Source of the DNA: Persicaria tinctoria
Taxonomy: Eukaryota; Streptophyta; Magnoliopsida; Caryophyllales; Polygonaceae
Direction of reading: 5' to 3'
Length of the DNA: 64,000 bases
Assembly (NCBI GenBank): GCA_037127255.1
Contig: JBANSL010000002.1
Location: forward strand, 6,368,001 to 6,432,000
Shown piece by piece: positions 48,120 through 60,009 of this stretch. The notes under the pieces were generated by a model. It was given only the letters and a program-made list of their open reading frames with translations, made no database searches and had not been told where the DNA came from. Within the stretch, counting starts at the first letter, position 1. Every line of letters begins with the position of its first letter. The position numbers and the translations under genes are program-made.

Positions 48120-49904
48120 CTTTGGAACCAGTAAGGGATTGAATCATATGTCGAATCCAATAACAATGGCATTTAAGGGAAGGGCGCGAGAACCAAATCA
48201 ATTGAATTTGAATGTTTATTCAATGTCATCCTGCACGATCATTCCCATTAGATTTCAATGGTTTCTCTCCCTTACTTTTGATCGATCATTTTCTTTCCCA
48301 CACAGAAGAACACAATTTCTGATGATCTGATCATGTAAGGATGAACATGAAAGGGCCTACGTGAGAAGAAAAGGATTAAATCTCCTCATTTTTTATTTCG
48401 GAAATTAAGAAACAAGAGGCCGAAATGCTTGATTGAATCTCCGGGTGGAGGAGGCAGGGGCGGGGCCAAGGGGGCCTAGGGGGTCACGTGCCCCTCTAGG
48501 CCCTCCCTTGCAATGTCATAGTTACTCTGCCCTCTTGGGTCTTAGAAATTCCTTCTCGACGTAGTTGAGGAAAAGGTGTGTACATAATCATATATAGACG
48601 GATAATAATATTATTGTTGTTCGTTGTAAAAGAAATTTTTTATAACATGTGTCGAGGTTCAACTCATTCGGTTGAGAGATGTGAAGAGACCAAAGAGTCT
48701 CACATTGAAAATATGAAATGACAAGTCTTAGTATACAAGCTACTGGACTCCTTCTCCTATAGTCAATTGATTTTAGGATGTAACCTACAAGACATGGTCA
48801 GTCATCAAACACTGAAACCATGGCAACAAACATATATTAGATTCACACCTACACTTTATTCAACAAAATAACTTGATCTCTTTCTCCAAATTCAAACTAG
48901 TGATGGAATTAACATTTGAATACTGTTTTTGTGTGATTGGTGTTGCGTTGAGTCCTAAACGTATAATTCTAAGTTCTGATTCCTAAACGCAATTCAAGTT
49001 TGTCAAACACATTGGAAGAGCATCTAATACATTGTTCAATTTCTTTATAATCACATCTGTTGGGCTTTTGTACACAATGGAAGAGCTCAACTTGAACACG
49101 AAGTACTCAAAATAATACTCCACAGAAACCTACAAATTAAATTTTCATGTCCTGCCAGAAAATGCATATGACTTGTTCTTCAGTGACATAACACTCCACT
49201 ATGTTTTGGAAGGATTGTCAACACAGTTTGGCGTGGAACCCCGCCTTTCGGACACTTGTGTTACCATCTGTCATGGCTTATTCGGGTTGCGACGAAGAGG
49301 CAAGCATCAAACCAAAGCCTAAAGCCAAATGCATCAGAATCAGCAGGGCTTCTGCATACCTCAAAAGCCATCAAAAAAAAAACATAAAAAAAATTACAAG
49401 TTGCTGTGTTTTGTGTTAACACATATCCATACTGTCATCAGTTTGCTGCATATCTCCATCCATCTGTCATTTGAAAAGGGTATTTGGGAGGTCCCAGGTA
49501 GGTGTTTTCCTATCAGATCTGAACTGCACTAACACTACAATATTTTTAAAAAAATAGCAATGGCCTATTTGTTTATGCATACATTGTGCAGGTTTGCTTA
49601 TGGAAGTCTTTATCAACTGATGTAGTGGACAAGTGGTCCAGATTAATCTTTCATTTTCCTGCCTAAGTCTCATGATTTTGTATAATCAATGCAGATCTAC
49701 ATTTGACTGCTTTTGAATTGTTAATTAATTACTGTAATTAAACACTAATTAAGGATAAGTATTGATTTGATCAGCAAAAGAGTACTTGGATATATTATTA
49801 AAATCCCAAGATGATCATCTTGAGACTTTAAGAGAAAATCATGATGTGATTTATATTATAAGAGGATTTTTTTTTCACTATTGTAATTCTAAGATTTTTT
49901 TACA
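48120..49904. other. Intergenic region with repeat remnants
   Basis: 48440-48540 has the GC-rich palindromic block ggggccaagggggcctaggg, related to words at 16.69-16.74 kb. 48655-48795 resembles the TRIM/LTR class (gtctcacattgaaaatatg, tcaattgattttaggatg). No credible gene was found. Confidence 0.45.
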
Positions 49905-50391
49905 CTCCCTCCGTTAATTAAAACCTGTCGTTTTAGACATTTGTACATTTTTTAAGAAAGTAAATAAAAGCAAACAAAAATACATTTATACCCCTAATTA
50001 ATACTTTACTTTTTCACTTTATTGAAAACTACAACTAACAAATACTACCTCCGTTCAACAATATAAGTCATTTTAGGTTTTGCACGTTTTTTAAGAATTT
50101 AAAAAAGATGGTAAACTGTTAATTTTTTATCAAAATCTTTTAACAATTTCATACTTCTTACTAATAAGTATCAAATTATTAAAAAAATTGATAAAAATTT
50201 AATATTTTACCATCTTTTTTAAGTTCTTAAAAAATGTGCAAAACCTAAAAGGACTTATATTGTTGAACGGGGGTAGTATTTAATTATTACAAGGGTAATT
50301 TTGGAAAGTAAACACCAAAATACCTAAAACGAGATGTTTTTTTTAACAAGATTTTACTTCTAAAACGACATGTTTTTCTTAATAGAGGGAG
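49905..50391. mobile_element. Stowaway MITE (outer, interrupted)
   Basis: Left end CTCCCTCCGTTAATTAAAAC and right end cttaatagagggag are inverted repeats, as are cgttttagacatt and aaaacgacatg further in. The target bases are TA on the right; CA on the left is probably mutated. A second Stowaway sits inside it. Confidence 0.75.
50045..50276. mobile_element. Stowaway MITE nested in another
   Basis: It begins CTACCTCCGTTCAACAATAT and ends atattgttgaacgggggtag, flanked by TA (50043-50044 and 50277-50278). Long inverted arms (aagtcattttaggttttgcac / gtgcaaaacctaaaaggactt) make almost the whole element a hairpin. Confidence 0.85.
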
Positions 50392-51620
50392 TATTAGTTA
50401 GGGATTAATTAAGTATTCAAGATTTGAGCTTCATAAGGACATCCATCACAACACAAGCAATGGTGAAATCGATAATTTCCAGCTTATCTCCCTTGAGTGC
50501 ACCGACACGAGAAGGTTGTGTAGATATTATTCCGTGTTAAATGTGCACTATATATAGTTTGAAACAAATATATTTCTTATTCAATGGCCCTTATGATACC
50601 ATGACACTTCATCGCAACTAGTTCAGTCTACATCCATCCTAAAATGTTTATATATATACAAAAAAAAAATACAAAAAAAATTCATGACTTTTCACAAGTT
50701 TAGAATATATCACACCTACACTATTCAACAACATTGTAAGTATGGGTAAGTGAACAAGTGTTAATTTCTTGAAGAACAATTAAACTGATGGAATTAATAT
50801 CACCACATGGGCAGCTGGTAAAGTTAGGTCTATCCATATATATTGAGTATTGACCCATTCACCTACTCTATTTGTACTCTTTCTCTACCAATTTGTTTTA
50901 CCCCACAAAAATCATTTACTCATATATGCAATTTAATGTTTTTGTTTGGAATATAGAGACAAATCTCACACGAAATATAAAAGTTAAAAGTAACACAATA
51001 TGTTCGACATTTATATGAAGTTACAAAGTAGCTTAAGCTTATGTGGATATATATCAATTTTGATGGATCCACACGACCCAATAATTTATTGGCGATGACC
51101 CAATATATGTTTATGGTAATTAATATGGTCATATTGAAAGGAGACTACAAAAAATACAAATGTAAGATGGACCAAAATAAAGGAAATGAAGTAAATATAT
51201 TGTGAATCACTCATATATATAAGAGCATTTCCAACGGATTTGGTTAAAAAAATCTCTAAAATAGGGAAGAAAATTATAAAATTTCTACATGTTTTACCTT
51301 AGAGCATGCCCAACAACTCTTCTATAAAATCTCTATTTTATAGGAAAAAATTTCAAAATCTCTAAATTTTTTATACCCCAACTCCAGTAGCTTTTCTATT
51401 TTACAAGTTTTTACATTAATTATATTCTATATTTATTGCATATTATTTAATAAAATTTTGCTTGAATTATAAAAAGGAAATAGAAATATGACATAAAATA
51501 TTTACTTTAATTCAAAATCTTACAATCTCAACCACAAATCTATTAACAATTTAATGGGGAAGAGCAACGCATTTAATTTTACAAATTTCACTTATTCCTC
51601 TAAATTTGCATATTTTTCTT
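50392..51620. other. Intergenic AT-rich sequence
   Basis: No gene. 51215-51420 contains words GAGCATTTCCAACGG and GAGCATGCCCAACAAC that recur inverted near 52030 (ggttggaattgctttt), suggesting an older MITE into which the element at 51631 inserted. Confidence 0.4.
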
Positions 51621-51630
51621 ATCTTTCTTA

Positions 51631-51928
51631 GGGCTCGTTTGTTTAGATAACTAGGGAAAGGAAAGGTAAGGTATTAAATTTTACACATAAAATGTATATG
51701 ATCACCAATTTTTGTGAGCTTGGAGGAGAGGATGGGGGGAATATTAGCCCATCCTAGAGGTATTAGTTACCCCCCTCAAAATTAGGGAATAGAAGGGTAA
51801 CACATTTGTATGGAAAATGGGAGAATGAGGGGAATGATTAGAATTGTGATCAATGAATCTTAACTTAAATATGGACTATATTCATGAGGGTAATCATTAC
51901 TTTCCTCTACCAAAAAACAAACGGGGGC
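51631..51928. mobile_element. Tourist-like (PIF/Harbinger) MITE
   Basis: It is flanked by TTA on both sides (51628-51630 and 51929-51931). Ends are GGGCTCGTTTGTTTAG and, read inward from the right, GCCCCCGTTTGTTTTTTGG. No ORF. Confidence 0.78.
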
Positions 51929-51931
51929 TTA

Positions 51932-54274
51932 ATGTTTCTCTATTTTACAGCACCATTTGCAAAAGCTATTGGGGTGAAAAAACCTCATTTTTCTCTAAAA
52001 TTTCATATTTTATCTATTATACGTACAAGAACGGTTGGAATTGCTTTTACAACTCCAACAATTACTCTATTTGTACGGTTACTACATATACCATCTAACA
52101 TTGTTACCTTGAAGACTAGTCAAATGTAAGTTAAACCTTAGCTATAAAAAAAGAGTAAATTGGGAATCTCAAACTAGAAAAACAGTTTCACCTCCACATC
52201 GTCGCCCTTATAAGAGTAAATGGTCCCCAAGATTAAGAGGTGCTTGTTTTGCCCTTAGAAAGGGTCCATTAATGTCATGAGTGATGAAATCAGTCATATA
52301 TATGATACATCAACCACAAGTCACTATACCCACGCAACACACCAACAAATTTCAGTAAATGCAACATCCTGGCAAAGGGACCGATTTGTTTGGCTTTTTT
52401 TCAAGAATGAGCAAGAACAACACGATTCTCGCAATCCGTCTGGGTTCAATTGTGATTTGGGGTGTTATTCGAGTTGAATGAGCCTAGTTTCACATGTTCA
52501 AGCTTGAGTCATTTGGTAAATGAGCTCGAGCCGAATCAAGCCCAATTTTTAAACGATCTTTTTCTCTTTTTTTTTTATCAAATTTGACTTGCTTAGGAAA
52601 TGAACAATTTTCGAGCTTTACCCAGTTCTTTTAGAAATTTCATAAAATTCGAGCTTTCAACCGAACTTAAAATCTTGTTCAGACTCAGATTATTTAGGTA
52701 AGTGAACGAGCTCGACTCAGACTTTTTTCGAGCTGTGTTTGAGCTGTTCGATTCATATAACAGCCCTAATTAATTCTGATCAAGAATCCGCCATATGATC
52801 AACTGACACGGAAAAGGGAGCCAGGGCACGTCTCTGGGGCAAATAGAGAAAGAGCCAAATATGAATGGGAAGCCATAACAAAATTATTATGTAATGTAGG
52901 TGAGCCATATCAATTATGAAACTATACATATGACCCATATACAATACCTATACCCTACCCCTATTTCCCAAACAAGAAACTTGTTTCTGTTTCTTACACT
53001 ATAAAAGAGCAACACATTTCATTTGCAATTGAATCATTAAGGCAATGTCTCCATAAATACTGAAAGGTTAGGGGATGGAATTTGTTTTATATATTATCTG
53101 CAAATTGACATGGGCCATAGATATATCCAGCTTGATCCACACATTTACCTAACCAGTTTTTATAAGTTGTAATTAAGGTTTATAAAATCATGCATCTTAC
53201 CTGTGGTGAGTGGTCTATGTTTAAACAAATTTTATGTCCCCATCTAAGTTTACTTTTCCCTTTAAAAATTAGAGTTAGATTGATTTATTGAGTTGCTTTT
53301 CTTTGATTTTGATTAATTATGAACTAAAGGTGCTAATTCATTATATATTTATTGACAGCATGAAATTGGATAAGTTATAAAAATAAGTCTTATGCAAGAG
53401 GTTAATGATTTTTCTGAATGTGCTCCTATATTTTAGGGGTGTACGGTTGGCAACATATACAAATTATTGATGGGATTTAAGCCCACAACTGTAATTAATC
53501 AGTTCATCAAGATCAAGCTAGGTTGAAGATTTGGACCAAGAAAATCAAAGGTGTGTACTAAAAATATATATTTTTAAAAATCATGGTAGTATAATCCGAG
53601 CAAGGAATATGATGCATCAAAGCTAGCTATTTTTTTTTTTGTTGAGTGCAACTTCAAGCAATCTCTAGTTAATTTTGGCATTTTGTATACTCGCTTTTAT
53701 GAAAAAGTAAATTGAGAGATGCGTCTTTTGGAGGTCGTGTGTGGATTCACGTACATAAACAAGTAGAGTTCTATCTCAAAACTAATTGACAATGAGAGGA
53801 GTAGTCCGTTAAGCTTATATGTTATTCATGATATCTTAATATTTTCAATGTGGGACAACTCCATATTCCATCAGATGGACTCAACCCGTGTGACCTAGAA
53901 GTTGTACTAGGCTCAAACCTGTTTTGTAATCAAGTCTATTATACATAGTTGCTTGCACCAAACCAACATCTCCGTATGTACTTTGCTTGGGAACTCATTT
54001 TGGCGTTATCTATTTGTTGTAAGCATCTCATGCTCAAACAACTACTCCGTATTTTTTAAAGAGAAGGGACCCTTCTTTTTTACCCCCTAAAGTGAAAATT
54101 TCTTACTAGTATCCTACATCAAATGATTCACAAGAAGAAATTAAAGGGTCCAGAAATCATTATTACTTGGTACGAGCTGATAAATATTTTTGTCTGAAAA
54201 TAGACTCAGAGCATCAGCTAATTTTTTTTTTTAAAAAAAAAAACAACAAAAAAATTAAAATATCAAATAGCATA
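51932..54274. other. Intergenic with MITE and LTR debris
   Basis: 52457-52767 is a repeat with GAGCTCGA and TTCGAGCTT words and loosely inverted ends (ggggtgttattcgagttg / gattcatataacagccct), probably a hAT-type MITE. 53740-53960 reads on the minus strand like an LTR of the TRIM class (gtcccacattgaaaatatt). No gene was found. Confidence 0.4.
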
Positions 54275-54478
54275 CCACATTCGTTCAAAAATATAAGTCT
54301 TTTTTAGACATTTGCAAACAAATTAAGGAAATCATAAACTTATTCCTTTTATAACACTCATTAATTATCCACAACCCTCGTCAACTAATAAAATTTGAGC
54401 AAAAAGTTAAAAAGTAACAATTCTCATATCTCAATACCTAAAAAATCTAAAAAGACTTATATTTTTGAACGGAGGTAG
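54275..54478. mobile_element. Degraded Stowaway-type MITE
   Basis: The left end ccacattcgttcaaaaatat and right end atatttttgaacggaggtag are inverted repeats. The left terminus has decayed; TA precedes it. Confidence 0.65.
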
Positions 54479-54483
54479 CCTAG

Positions 54484-54850
54484 GGAGGTTTCATTCTAAA
54501 AAACCAATTGGCAATAGAAGGAGCAGCCCACCGCCGTTAGGCTAACCGCTCTGATACCATTTCAAAGTCCGACTCAGATCTTGGACAACTGGGTAACCCA
54601 TACCAGGATCGACACGGGCCGTTAGGCTAACCGCTCTGATACCATATCAAAGTCCGACTCGGATCGATAATTGTGGGTTGTGTGCACGGGCGCACATGCA
54701 CTAGTAGTCTAGCGCACAAGCCAAGTGATGTTCTATTCTAAAACCAATTGGTAATAGAAGGAGCAGCCCACCGACTCGACTCATATACTAGGACTTGATA
54801 TGTTCAACTTTTCGATGTGTGACACTTTCTCACAAGGGAAGACACCCCAT
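54484..54850 (-). mobile_element. TRIM/LTR retrotransposon remnant, minus strand
   Basis: On the minus strand, an LTR-like stretch (tgtcacacatcgaaaagttg, ccaattggttttagaat) is followed by TGGTATCAGAGCGGTTAGCC, a Met-tRNA primer-binding site. The primer-site segment occurs twice (about 54547-54560 and 54630-54643) with gttaggctaaccgctc in both. It is rearranged and incomplete. Confidence 0.6.
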
Positions 54851-55240
54851 CTGTTAACAAGACAAGTGTTTGGATTGCATAAAAAAAATTACCAGGAGTT
54901 ATAAGAAGGGTCCCCAAGGTATTGATAGTCCTAAATTACATCAAATGATTCATGAGTAATAAAAAGGGTCCAAGGAATCGTTTTTACTTGTAGACCAGAG
55001 CCTTCAAATTTGGTACTCAAATAGTCACACTTTCAGAGAGCATAAAGTAGTCATGAAAGTTGAAAAGCAGTAAAAGTAACAGCACATAAAATGCATCAAA
55101 TTTAACCAAACGTTACAAAACAAATGACAGGAAACAAACACATCCCTCAGTAGAAAAAAAGGCCTCATATTCACATGAAAATGCAATCCCACTTTTACAC
55201 CAACATGCTAAACCGGATTTGTTTGTTTCTTACACAAACA
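54850..55240. other. 3' flank of CBSX5
   Basis: AT-rich, likely including the 3' UTR of the minus-strand gene at 55244. Nothing else was recognised. Confidence 0.35.
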
Positions 55241-55243
55241 TTG

Positions 55244-56988
55244 CTAAACCTCCTCACCCTCCATTGCCTCACCAAACATGCTCTTCATGTCCTCATAGAA
55301 CACCCCTAGCATGTCCGAAAACGTTACGATCCCCACTAAGCCCCCGCTCTCGTCGACCACCCACACGTAGCTCGCGCGGTGGGCGATGGCTTGGATCATC
55401 ACCGCTACCAGCGAGCTACCCGGATGGCACGTTATCTCCTCCGCCCTCCGCCCCATCCTCGACGAGTAGCTCCCCGATCGACTATGCCTCCTTAGGCGTC
55501 CGAACGGGGATGGTGGGGACGACACCGACGTCGATGATAATGATGTCGAGTCCTCGTCGTCGGACGAGGACGACGAAAACGGGCACGACGACGAGTACTC
55601 ATCGTCGAGCAAGGCGAGTAGGGCTTCGGAGTCGGAGTCCTTCAGCCGGGACTTGATGGCCCGGATGAGGTACTCCGGAGGGCCACCCCAGCTCTCAATG
55701 TAGGCCATTAGGTCACCACAGGACAGCGCCATGATGGCCGCCGCGGCCGACTCATCGGCACCGGCGAAGGCTGACGGGGAGATCTCGCCCACCAGAGCGC
55801 CGCCGGCCTCGTCGTCGACGACGGCCACTGGGGCCTGGGCCGCCAATGAGGCGGCGAGGACGTCGAGGGCAAGGGAGGCCGGGGAGTGGTAGTCCACCGC
55901 CGAGATCTCGGTTCGGATGACGCCGAGATCTTCAATTGAGTAGGCTGCAATTGAGGTGAAGAGGCCGATTCGGCTGAGGATGAACCTGAGCAGGTCCTCT
56001 TGGGTGAGCCAGCAGTACTCCTGGCCGCCGCTGCCGCCGCCGCCTGGCTTTTGGTGCTTTCTTCTTGGGTAGTTGGTGTTGCTGGTTTGAACTGGGACTA
56101 CCAGATTCTGGGCGCCTTGCAGGATCAGTCCAATTGCTTCCAGTAAACTGCATAGTAATCAAATTAATCAATAAATTGACTAGTTTCAATCGAAATTGAT
56201 TGTTGAAGGAGTGATTAATCAATGATAGCCCCCATTAAATTGGGGTTTACAGCGTACGCGTCAACCAAGCCAGAGTTTAAAAGTCAGAATAGGCATTGAA
56301 AATACCATGTTTTTAAAATTAACCAACGCGTTTCACGTTATGGCGTAATTGCAAAGTCATAAAGTAGAGTTAACACCCAATTAAATTAATTTCACGAGGT
56401 AATTTGATATTCAAATCACCGATGACGCTTGAAACGGAGAATGAACGGAAAACGGGTTCAATTAATGCTCCGTTTGACCGGAACTTTCTAGATCTCAAAG
56501 GCGGTTAGGCAAAAAGGAAGGAACTTTATTTGAAAAAAATATATTCAAGTAAAACCTACTGATTTAATCGAGATTCCAGATGGATTTGAACACAGAAAAC
56601 AGAAGAAAAGTAATTACCTTGTGGAGGGGTGAACGTGCTTGACAAGGCCGGGGTTTTTAGGGAGAATGAGGGAAACAGGGGATTGAAGAGCGGAAACAGG
56701 GGAGGACAAGTTGTGTTCTTTGCAGAGGAAACAGAGGATGTCAACCATGGAGATCTTGCCTACGCATCTGCACTGGACCTCTCCGTCCTTGGCGGCGGAA
56801 AGGTCGGCGGGGGCCTGGGGGTGGCGGTGGGGGTGGTCACAGGTCCAAATGCTGAGGAAGGAGTCGTCGGAGGAGGACTTGAGAGCGAAAAGAGCATCGC
56901 CGACGGAGGCGGAGAGGGGGAGGGACTTCAGTGCCGGCTTGCCCAAGCACAGATCTGAGACGACATGGGATTGGAAGCTAATTGCCAT
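55244..56988 (-). CDS. CBSX5: CBS-domain protein CBSX5 (2 exons, 424 aa)
   Basis: CDS is complement of 55244-56147 and 56618-56988; the 470-base intron is GT-AG and the frame totals 425 codons. It starts MAISFQSHVVSDLCLGKPAL. CBS-type segments are visible: VGDALFALKSSSDDSFLSIW with CVGKISMVDILCFLC near residues 30-95, ILPKNPGLVKHVHP near 110, WLTQEDLLRFILSRIG near 175, a central SPASLALDVLAASLA with GEISPSAFAGADESAAAAIM, and C-terminal SSLVAVMIQAIAHRASYVWV with GLVGIVTFSDMLGVF. The GGPPEYLIRAIKSRL motif matches plant CBSX5. CBS modules bind adenosyl ligands; CBSX5's partner is not established. A Ser/Asp-rich insert (about residues 315-350) and unusually high GC in exon 2 set it apart from its AT-rich surroundings. 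Confidence 0.93.
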
Positions 56989-56999
56989 GCACAAACTCT

Positions 57000-58545
57000 G
57001 ATTCCCCTGGATTATTCCTGGGATGAATTGTTGAGGAGGCAGATTGAGGAGTTTTTGCAGAGGAGGAAATGTTGTTTTTTGTTTTTTCCAGAGGGAGAGA
57101 GGGGAAGGAGATGGGTGAAGCAGAGGAGGGGTTGGGGTGATATATACAGAATGCACGCTAGCCAACAAGCGGGGTGGTGGGACCCGCCCCTATATATTTA
57201 TTTATTATATATATATAAACACTATAATATGCCCCGTATTTGATTAGGGAACTATGTATATATTTATAGATATAAATATTTATAATATGAGCGTGTACGT
57301 GAAGGAGCGGTTACTATTAGCGAAATTAATGATGTACACACAAAAAAATGAAAAAAAATCTCTAACTTGACCGAAGTCATAATTAGCGAAGATTACACTC
57401 TATAAATACTCAATGTAATATGTAATTTTTTATATTGAAATTACTAATTAAATTTTTTTAACAATATTATAGTTGATAATTCATATAAATATGGAAAGAA
57501 ATATTTAAAATATCATAAAGATATTATAGTTGATGAGATTCAATTCCACGGTGGAAATGGTGCATTGATTTCAGGCCGTTGAATGAGATCCATTCTCTAT
57601 AATGACTACATCAAATAGCAAGAGTTAACGGTTGGGTTTTAAGGATTTTTTTGTGTGTGTGTGAACTGGAAACAGATACAAACATAGGGGTAGCATTGGT
57701 AATTTGTCAAGAATTGGGACACCGCTCAGAATTTCCAAAAAATGAACTGATCTAAACCATGAAAGAAGAACTGAGTTGAGTCATATCTGTCCCTTCCGAG
57801 TTCCGAGCGGTTCAAATCACCCCAAATACAAATACTGTTGCCCGTCAATTTTACTTTTGTTTCGTCCATTCGCGAGGTACTACTCCATTAAAGACAATGA
57901 GTTGGCTTGTTCATCTGCTATAGTACATTAATTAGATTCTCTAGGCAAATTTATACAGTAAGGAGTATATATATGTAGTGTATTTTTTAATTATTCAAAC
58001 AGATTCCCTATTTTGTTGTTTATAAAGAGAAAAAATTGTAGTCAAGTGTTGAAATCGCATTCCTCATAGCTTGTATTGAGTGGTCTTTCGTGGTGTGCTT
58101 TGTTCGAGGGGTGTACGGCTTTACTTTGGTGCGTTTAGGCGTTCTTCTTCTTCGTTTGGAGTTCTGACAGTCAGAGGCGAGACTGGTTGGGATCGAGGTA
58201 GTGTGGGCCGGACGACTCCGTGATCAGGAAGGATCTTCTTGAAGGTTCGTCTTCACTACCCAAAGGGCCAGAGATATTCCTAATGTATCGTTGGCCAGCG
58301 ATGCTATTCCTAGATGATGTCTGGCTTCGTTCGTAGTCTACGTTCTCAACTTGTTAGATTTAGTTTTGCCTAGATTCGTTCTTTGTATAGTGCGGTTCTG
58401 CTTGTTGTACAACACCTTTTATATATGTTTCTGATTGTATGTTTTGACGGTCTTTCGTATGCCGATTTTGTCCGCCATTAAGGTATATCTGATTTCAAAT
58501 TCTTACTTAATAAAAAAAATTAATAAAAATAAAGTGAAACAATTG
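57000..58545. other. CBSX5 promoter side and unassigned repeats
   Basis: 57000-57180 is purine-rich on the plus strand (the CBSX5 leader reads as CT-rich). 58070-58530 ends in an A/T-rich tail (aataaaaaaaattaataaaaa) after a GC-balanced non-coding stretch and could be the 3' UTR of another LINE; no coding match was seen. Confidence 0.35.
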
Positions 58546-58985
58546 AAATGAAAGAAACTGTTACAGAGATCTGTTGTTTGAAACAGAAATTCTGGTCGGA
58601 CATAGGAAATGAAAGAAAATGTTGCAAAGATCTCTGGCTACACAAGCGAATAACATCGGAGTTTGAATGTTCGCTCCTTCTTTGTCCATGCATGGGAGAT
58701 TTGATCTACCTCGATAGCGAAGATGAAGCATCCATGGTATTCGAAGGAGGAGACAGGAAAGGGAGGCCATGGCTGTCGAGCTCTCAAGCTCCTCTTGCCG
58801 CCACCTCATTCATCGTAGCCTTGTTCAATAAAGCGTCAGGATTTGGGAAAGAGGGTTGGGGTTAGAGGCGAGGGTACTTCGGTCAATAAGAAAAAAAAAA
58901 TGGACCTTTAGTTAATTTAAATTCAATCGTGGATATTTGACTAATTAGAGTAGAAAATTGGGCCGCTCTTTTTCTTACGCTAGAA

Positions 58986-60006
58986 GGGCTATAGACAAGA
59001 TGTTGAAACGGCTATTGACAATACAACTTTTATGAAATTGCATTTTCACCAATAGACTGAAACCTGTGAATGGATCGTCGACCTAACCCCCCTTCTAACC
59101 CTACCGTCGTCATCCACCTCTATCACTACAGTCTACTGCTATTGTCGTTCACTTCTCTCTCTCGTCCTCCCGTCCTCCCGTCCGTTCACTTCTCTCTCCC
59201 CCGTCATGAGCCAATCTCGGTCCTTAGCTACCGCCTTTCATCGTCTTCGCCCCACCATCTGCGGCCTTGGTTCAAGTTCGTCTCCATTTCCCACTCATTG
59301 GCTGTCGCTAGAGCATCTCATTTGTCAAAATTCTCAACCCTAAAAATGCAGTAGTTGTGAAATCTGAATCCAATTTTTCGGATCCAACAATATTAGAAGA
59401 TATAAAAGAGAAAGTAATTGGAACTTCTAACGTCATAATAGTTTATGCGTATTCCGCACTTTGACATCGCGAAATCCCAATTAAACTTCTCCATCTCCCT
59501 CTACAATTTCTCCGATGCCGTAAAATTAGGAGACATTAAAGAGGAAGCAACCGGAGGTTTGATGATGATGACGACACTTCGAAGGCTTTAGTTAGGAGCT
59601 TTGATTCATTCTTGATTTCACTATATATTGTTAAACCTTTTTTTTAAAAATTTTAAATGAATTTCTAGTGTAATTTGAGTTTGGTTCAAATGATTGTGTG
59701 TTTTTGATTACGTTGATCCATGCCATTGATGTTTCGATTATGTACTGATTGATCTTCGATTGTTTGTGAGCCTGATATATTTGATATATGGGGTTAAAAG
59801 TTACGTAGTATTTAGTTCATCAAAAGAGTGAAATCCTAAATCATCTTAATTTGATTTCTTAACGATTATTTGGATGACCTCATTTAGATTTTTTTTTTGC
59901 TCTCGGTCCAATTAGTAAATATTTTTAAAAATTAGAAAGTGTTAGTGTATAATTTACAGAATTAATCTTGTCAATAGTCATTTTGACATCTTGTCTATAG
60001 TCTCCC
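58986..60006. mobile_element. TIR element of about 1 kb with unrelated interior
   Basis: Left GGGCTATAGACAAGATGTTG...GGCTATTGACAA and right ttgtcaatagtcattttgacatcttgtctatag are inverted repeats over about 40 bases with a few mismatches. The interior contains GC-richer sequence (59070-59360, Ser/Pro/Leu-coding with no known domain). The target-site duplication is not evident, so the superfamily is open. Confidence 0.45.
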
Positions 60007-60009
60007 TCA

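Noticed and set aside
49201..49419. 72-codon open frame beginning MFWKDCQHSLAW
   Set aside because: No recognisable domain, splice partners or start context; Lys-rich A-run at the end. Not supported as a gene.
55219..55656. 145-codon plus-strand frame, Pro/Ser/Arg-rich
   Set aside because: Antisense shadow of GC-rich CBSX5 exon 2.
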